Positions 4,995 to 5,239 of a stretch of 5,239 bases of DNA are shown one piece after another (within the stretch, counting starts at the first letter, position 1; each line of letters starts with the position of its first letter). The DNA lies in the NCBI GenBank assembly GCA_027063585.1, contig JAMORM010000121.1, forward strand, positions 1 through 5,239, given 5' to 3'. The notes beneath the pieces are model-generated. The model was not told the DNA's origin. It ran no database searches and saw only the letters and a list, made by a program, of their open reading frames with translations. This DNA comes from Sulfurimonas sp. GTDB lineage: Bacteria; Campylobacterota; Campylobacteria; Campylobacterales; Sulfurimonadaceae. The position numbers were made by a program, and so were the translations under genes.

Positions 4995-5239
4995 ATGAAA
5001 ACTTATTATGGCGATAGAGAAAAATGTTATAAGTGTTACAGACCTGTGAGTTCATGTATGTGTGAACATTTTGAACATATCAAGACACAGACAAAATTTG
5101 TAATTTTGATGCACCCAAAAGAGTTTAAAAAGGTCAAAAACAATACAGGGCATTTTACGCATCAAAGCCTTGATAATTCTGAGCTTTTTATCGGTATAGA
5201 CTTTACATGTAACACAAGAATTAATGAAATTATTGCCAC
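4995..5239 (+). CDS. DTW-domain protein, probable tRNA-uridine aminocarboxypropyltransferase, N-terminal part
   Basis: The first 81 codons are visible and the frame runs off the right edge. The cysteine cluster C-x2-C-x6-C-x-C (C11, C14, C21, C23, in CYKCYRPVSSCMC) is the N-terminal signature of DTW-domain proteins and may bind zinc. It is followed by the family segments FVILMHPKEFKKVKNNTG (35-52) and a SLDNSELFIGIDF region (58-70). The DTW motif itself would lie beyond the window. Known members (E. coli TapT/YfiP, human DTWD1/2) transfer the 3-amino-3-carboxypropyl group from S-adenosylmethionine to a tRNA uridine (acp3U, position 47 in E. coli), so this is a predicted cytoplasmic tRNA-modifying enzyme. 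No in-frame ATG, GTG or TTG lies between the -10 box and the ATG at 4995, and the distance from that ATG to the first cysteine suits the family. It is transcribed divergently from the flavoprotein gene, apparently as a leaderless mRNA. Confidence 0.9.
   Translation, partial: MKTYYGDREKCYKCYRPVSSCMCEHFEHIKTQTKFVILMHPKEFKKVKNNTGHFTHQSLDNSELFIGIDFTCNTRINEIIA

Overview
The window reads as ordinary chromosome from an AT-rich bacterium. The most likely source is a Campylobacterota member of the Sulfurimonas/Sulfurovum/Arcobacter kind. Reasons: low GC, promoters recognisable mainly by their -10 box, weak or absent Shine-Dalgarno sites, tight gene packing, and a stand-alone FlhB C-terminal homologue of the sort known from Helicobacter pylori. 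The assignment is an inference from sequence character; no species can be named.

Layout. (1) 1-1290, + strand: the 3' end of polA, cut by the window's left edge; it holds the whole polymerase domain. (2) 1295-2478, - strand: two overlapping genes read right to left, a FliK-like protein with a C-terminal hook-length-control-like domain, then an 84-residue protein equivalent to the free C-terminal cytoplasmic domain of FlhB (FlhX/FlhB2 type). They meet polA tail to tail with 4 bases between. (3) 2479-2529: a compact divergent promoter region. (4) 2530-3476, + strand: a two-gene operon joined by a TAATG overlap, encoding an unrecognised helical acidic protein of 142 residues and a short, divergent ThiE/TenI-like protein. 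(5) 3477-3723: the only sizeable non-coding gap (247 bases), almost filled by interleaved inverted repeats. (6) 3724-4968, - strand: an HI0933/YhiN/BaiN-family flavoprotein. (7) 4969-4994: a second compact divergent promoter, with the same AGTATAAT core as the first. (8) 4995 to the right edge, + strand: the start of a DTW-domain tRNA acp3U synthase gene.

How the genes relate. The FliK-like/FlhX pair probably acts at the flagellar type III export gate (hook-length sensing and export-specificity switching). The ThiE-like protein has the thiamine phosphate synthase fold signature, but the usual metal-binding positions look substituted, so its role is open; its co-translated partner is of unknown function. 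polA, the flavoprotein and the DTW gene are independent housekeeping-type genes.

No CRISPR array, transposase, tRNA, rRNA or defence system is visible. The parts most worth a second look are the repeat cluster at 3479-3702, the divergent ThiE-like protein with its unknown partner, the FliK-like/FlhX pair without a visible flagellar-class promoter, and the recurring TTACATGTAA palindrome.
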